A stretch of 64,000 bases of DNA from assembly GCF_002158905.1 (NCBI RefSeq), contig NZ_CP021431.1:2356001-2420000 (forward strand), given 5' to 3'. Below are positions 62,954-64,000 of the stretch, piece after piece. The first letter of the stretch is position 1, and every line of letters begins with the position of its first letter. The stretch is from Yoonia vestfoldensis. GTDB lineage: Bacteria; Pseudomonadota; Alphaproteobacteria; Rhodobacterales; Rhodobacteraceae. The position numbers and the translations under genes are program-made. The notes under the pieces are model-generated. The model was not told the DNA's origin. It saw only the letters and a list, made by a program, of their open reading frames with translations, and ran no database searches.

Positions 62954-64000
62954 AAAAACTACTTTACGCAACAGCCCTTGCCGGGACCTTCGCATCGGGG
63001 GGGCTGCCCGCCCTTGCCCAGGACGAGGTCGCGATCACCGTCAATATGGTGCAGATCATCGGCAGCATCGATCCCGCCAAAGTCAGCGATTACACCGAAT
63101 ATATGGCCGCGGTGAACCTGTATGACGGGCTGACCACGGTCGATCCCGACGGCAATGTCATCCCGCAGCTTGCCGAAAGCTGGGAGATTTCGGACGACGA
63201 CCTGACCTATACATTCCGGCTGAAACCCAGTGCCACCTTTACCGATGGTAGCCCGGTCACGGCGGCGGATGTGGTCTATTCGGTGCAGCGTCTGATGGCG
63301 ATCCAGCAAGGGGCCAGCTATCTGTTCGAAGGCATCGTGGAACCTGATGCCGTGGTCGCGCTGGACGATCATACCGTCGAATTCACCCTGACAGAGGTCT
63401 ACTCGCCCTTTATCGCCGTCACCCCGCTGATCTTTGTCGTGAACCAGAACGCGGTCACGACAAATGATGATGACATCTGGGGCGAGGCGCAATTGGCCGA
63501 AACCCCGCTGGGTGCCGGGCCTTTCACGCTGCAAAGCTGGACGCGCGGGTCCGAAATGGTGCTGCGGCGCAATGCCGATTACCACGCCGGCTGGGCACAG
63601 AACCGGCCGATCGATGAGGTCCGGCTGGTGGTCACGCGTGACGAATCCACCGTGCGCGCGCTGGCGCGGCGCGGCGAATTGGGGCTGTCGTCGCAATATC
63701 AATCGACCGAAACCTATGACGGCATCGCCGCCCAGGACGATTACCGGCTTATCGAGGCAGCAACAGCCACGGGTTATTACCTCAAGCTGAACAACCAACT
63801 GGCCCCCACCGATGATATCCATGTGCGGCGGGCGATTGCGCTGGCCACGGATTACGAGACAATCCGCAATGTGCTTTATCCCGGCAGCGTGATGACCGGG
63901 CCGCTGGCCAGCGCGTTCGCCGATGCGGTGCCAACAGATGCGACAGCGCCTGTTTTCGATCTAGAGGCAGCACGGGCCGAGCTGGAACAATCGCCCTATT
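62950..64000 (+). CDS. Extracellular solute-binding protein (family 5), truncated by window end
   Basis: At least 350 residues, no stop in the window. Signal peptide MKKLLYATALAGTFASGGLP with cleavage at ALA-QD. Then NLYDGLTTVDPDGNVIPQLA, the SBP family 5 entry pattern, FTDGSPVTAADVVYSVQRL and PLGAGPFTLQSW. The periplasmic receptor for the preceding transporter, at the end rather than the start of the operon. Confidence 0.93.
   Translation, partial: MKKLLYATALAGTFASGGLPALAQDEVAITVNMVQIIGSIDPAKVSDYTEYMAAVNLYDGLTTVDPDGNVIPQLAESWEISDDDLTYTFRLKPSATFTDGSPVTAADVVYSVQRLMAIQQGASYLFEGIVEPDAVVALDDHTVEFTLTEVYSPFIAVTPLIFVVNQNAVTTNDDDIWGEAQLAETPLGAGPFTLQSWTRGSEMVLRRNADYHAGWAQNRPIDEVRLVVTRDESTVRALARRGELGLSSQYQSTETYDGIAAQDDYRLIEAATATGYYLKLNNQLAPTDDIHVRRAIALATDYETIRNVLYPGSVMTGPLASAFADAVPTDATAPVFDLEAARAELEQSPY

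Noticed and set aside
1..64000. CRISPR array or cas genes
   Set aside because: The RTX nonapeptide-coding repeats are regular but coding and degenerate; no spaced identical repeats were seen.
1..64000. tRNA genes as integrase targets
   Set aside because: No cloverleaf-like sequence was recognised next to any integrase by eye; a tRNAscan run would be decisive.

Overview
The window looks like a marine alphaproteobacterium of the Rhodobacteraceae/Roseobacter type. This rests on the GC-rich, -ATGA- overlapped operons at 52.7-64.0 kb, the DUF3768, DUF6626 and DUF6447 families, and a type I secretion (T1SS) surface-protein locus. This is inferred from protein families, not from a database search.

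Layout. About 1.5-52 kb is an array of surface-protein modules. The only complete gene of the series (43235-46072, minus) encodes a 945-residue RTX/S-layer-like protein with a lipobox and a Thr/Pro linker in its head. It sits downstream of its own T1SS operon (two small winged-helix-like proteins, TolC-like, ABC, HlyD-like; 52198 down to 46324). Three more copies (1917-4412 plus, 14922-17055 minus, 28757-30963 minus) are headless tails. All begin at the same codons (Leu-Thr-Thr) inside a shared core, CGCTCAC(T/A)AC(A/G)G. Immediately outside each headless junction is a divergently pointing tyrosine integrase gene, with an XRE-type regulator between core and integrase in one case and a broken one in another. 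Every tail is followed by the same accessory genes: a SapC-family protein, two DUF6447-type small proteins and a signal-peptide/two-Cys small protein, with a 236-residue protein of unknown function after three of the four.

Reading of the array (inference). These look like site-specific integrative elements that enter the surface-protein gene at the Leu-Thr-Thr codons and bring a replacement 3' part, displacing the older tail behind their own integrase. The core is in the same reading frame in the head and in all tails. Excision between direct cores (45.8, 31.0, 17.05 kb) or inversion against the opposite core (1.9 kb) would therefore fuse the same head and T1SS to another tail. This is a candidate surface-antigen switching or tail-capture system.

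Cargo between modules. 6.6-12.1 kb: a P4-like satellite island (integrase, excisionase-like HTH, RepB-type primase, SF3 helicase, possible origin). 18.8-23.2 kb: VapBC-type toxin-antitoxin, an IS1182-family element and a protein with family-A-polymerase-like motifs. 26.2-28.5 kb: a methyltransferase and a frameshifted TPR-LicD gene, flanked by an 18-bp direct repeat in a terminator. 31.2-40.2 kb: a compositionally different segment with an integrase, ParDE, a catalytic-domain-only recombinase, a clamp-loader-like AAA+ protein, DUF3768, DUF6626, several unknowns and four copies of a CGTGTTAACACG palindrome.

52.7-64.0 kb is ordinary chromosome: a small basic protein, a MalT-like LuxR regulator, and a DppBCDF-like peptide/small-molecule transporter in an operon with a hydantoinase/oxoprolinase-like protein and two DUF917 proteins. 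It ends in a substrate-binding protein cut by the window edge.
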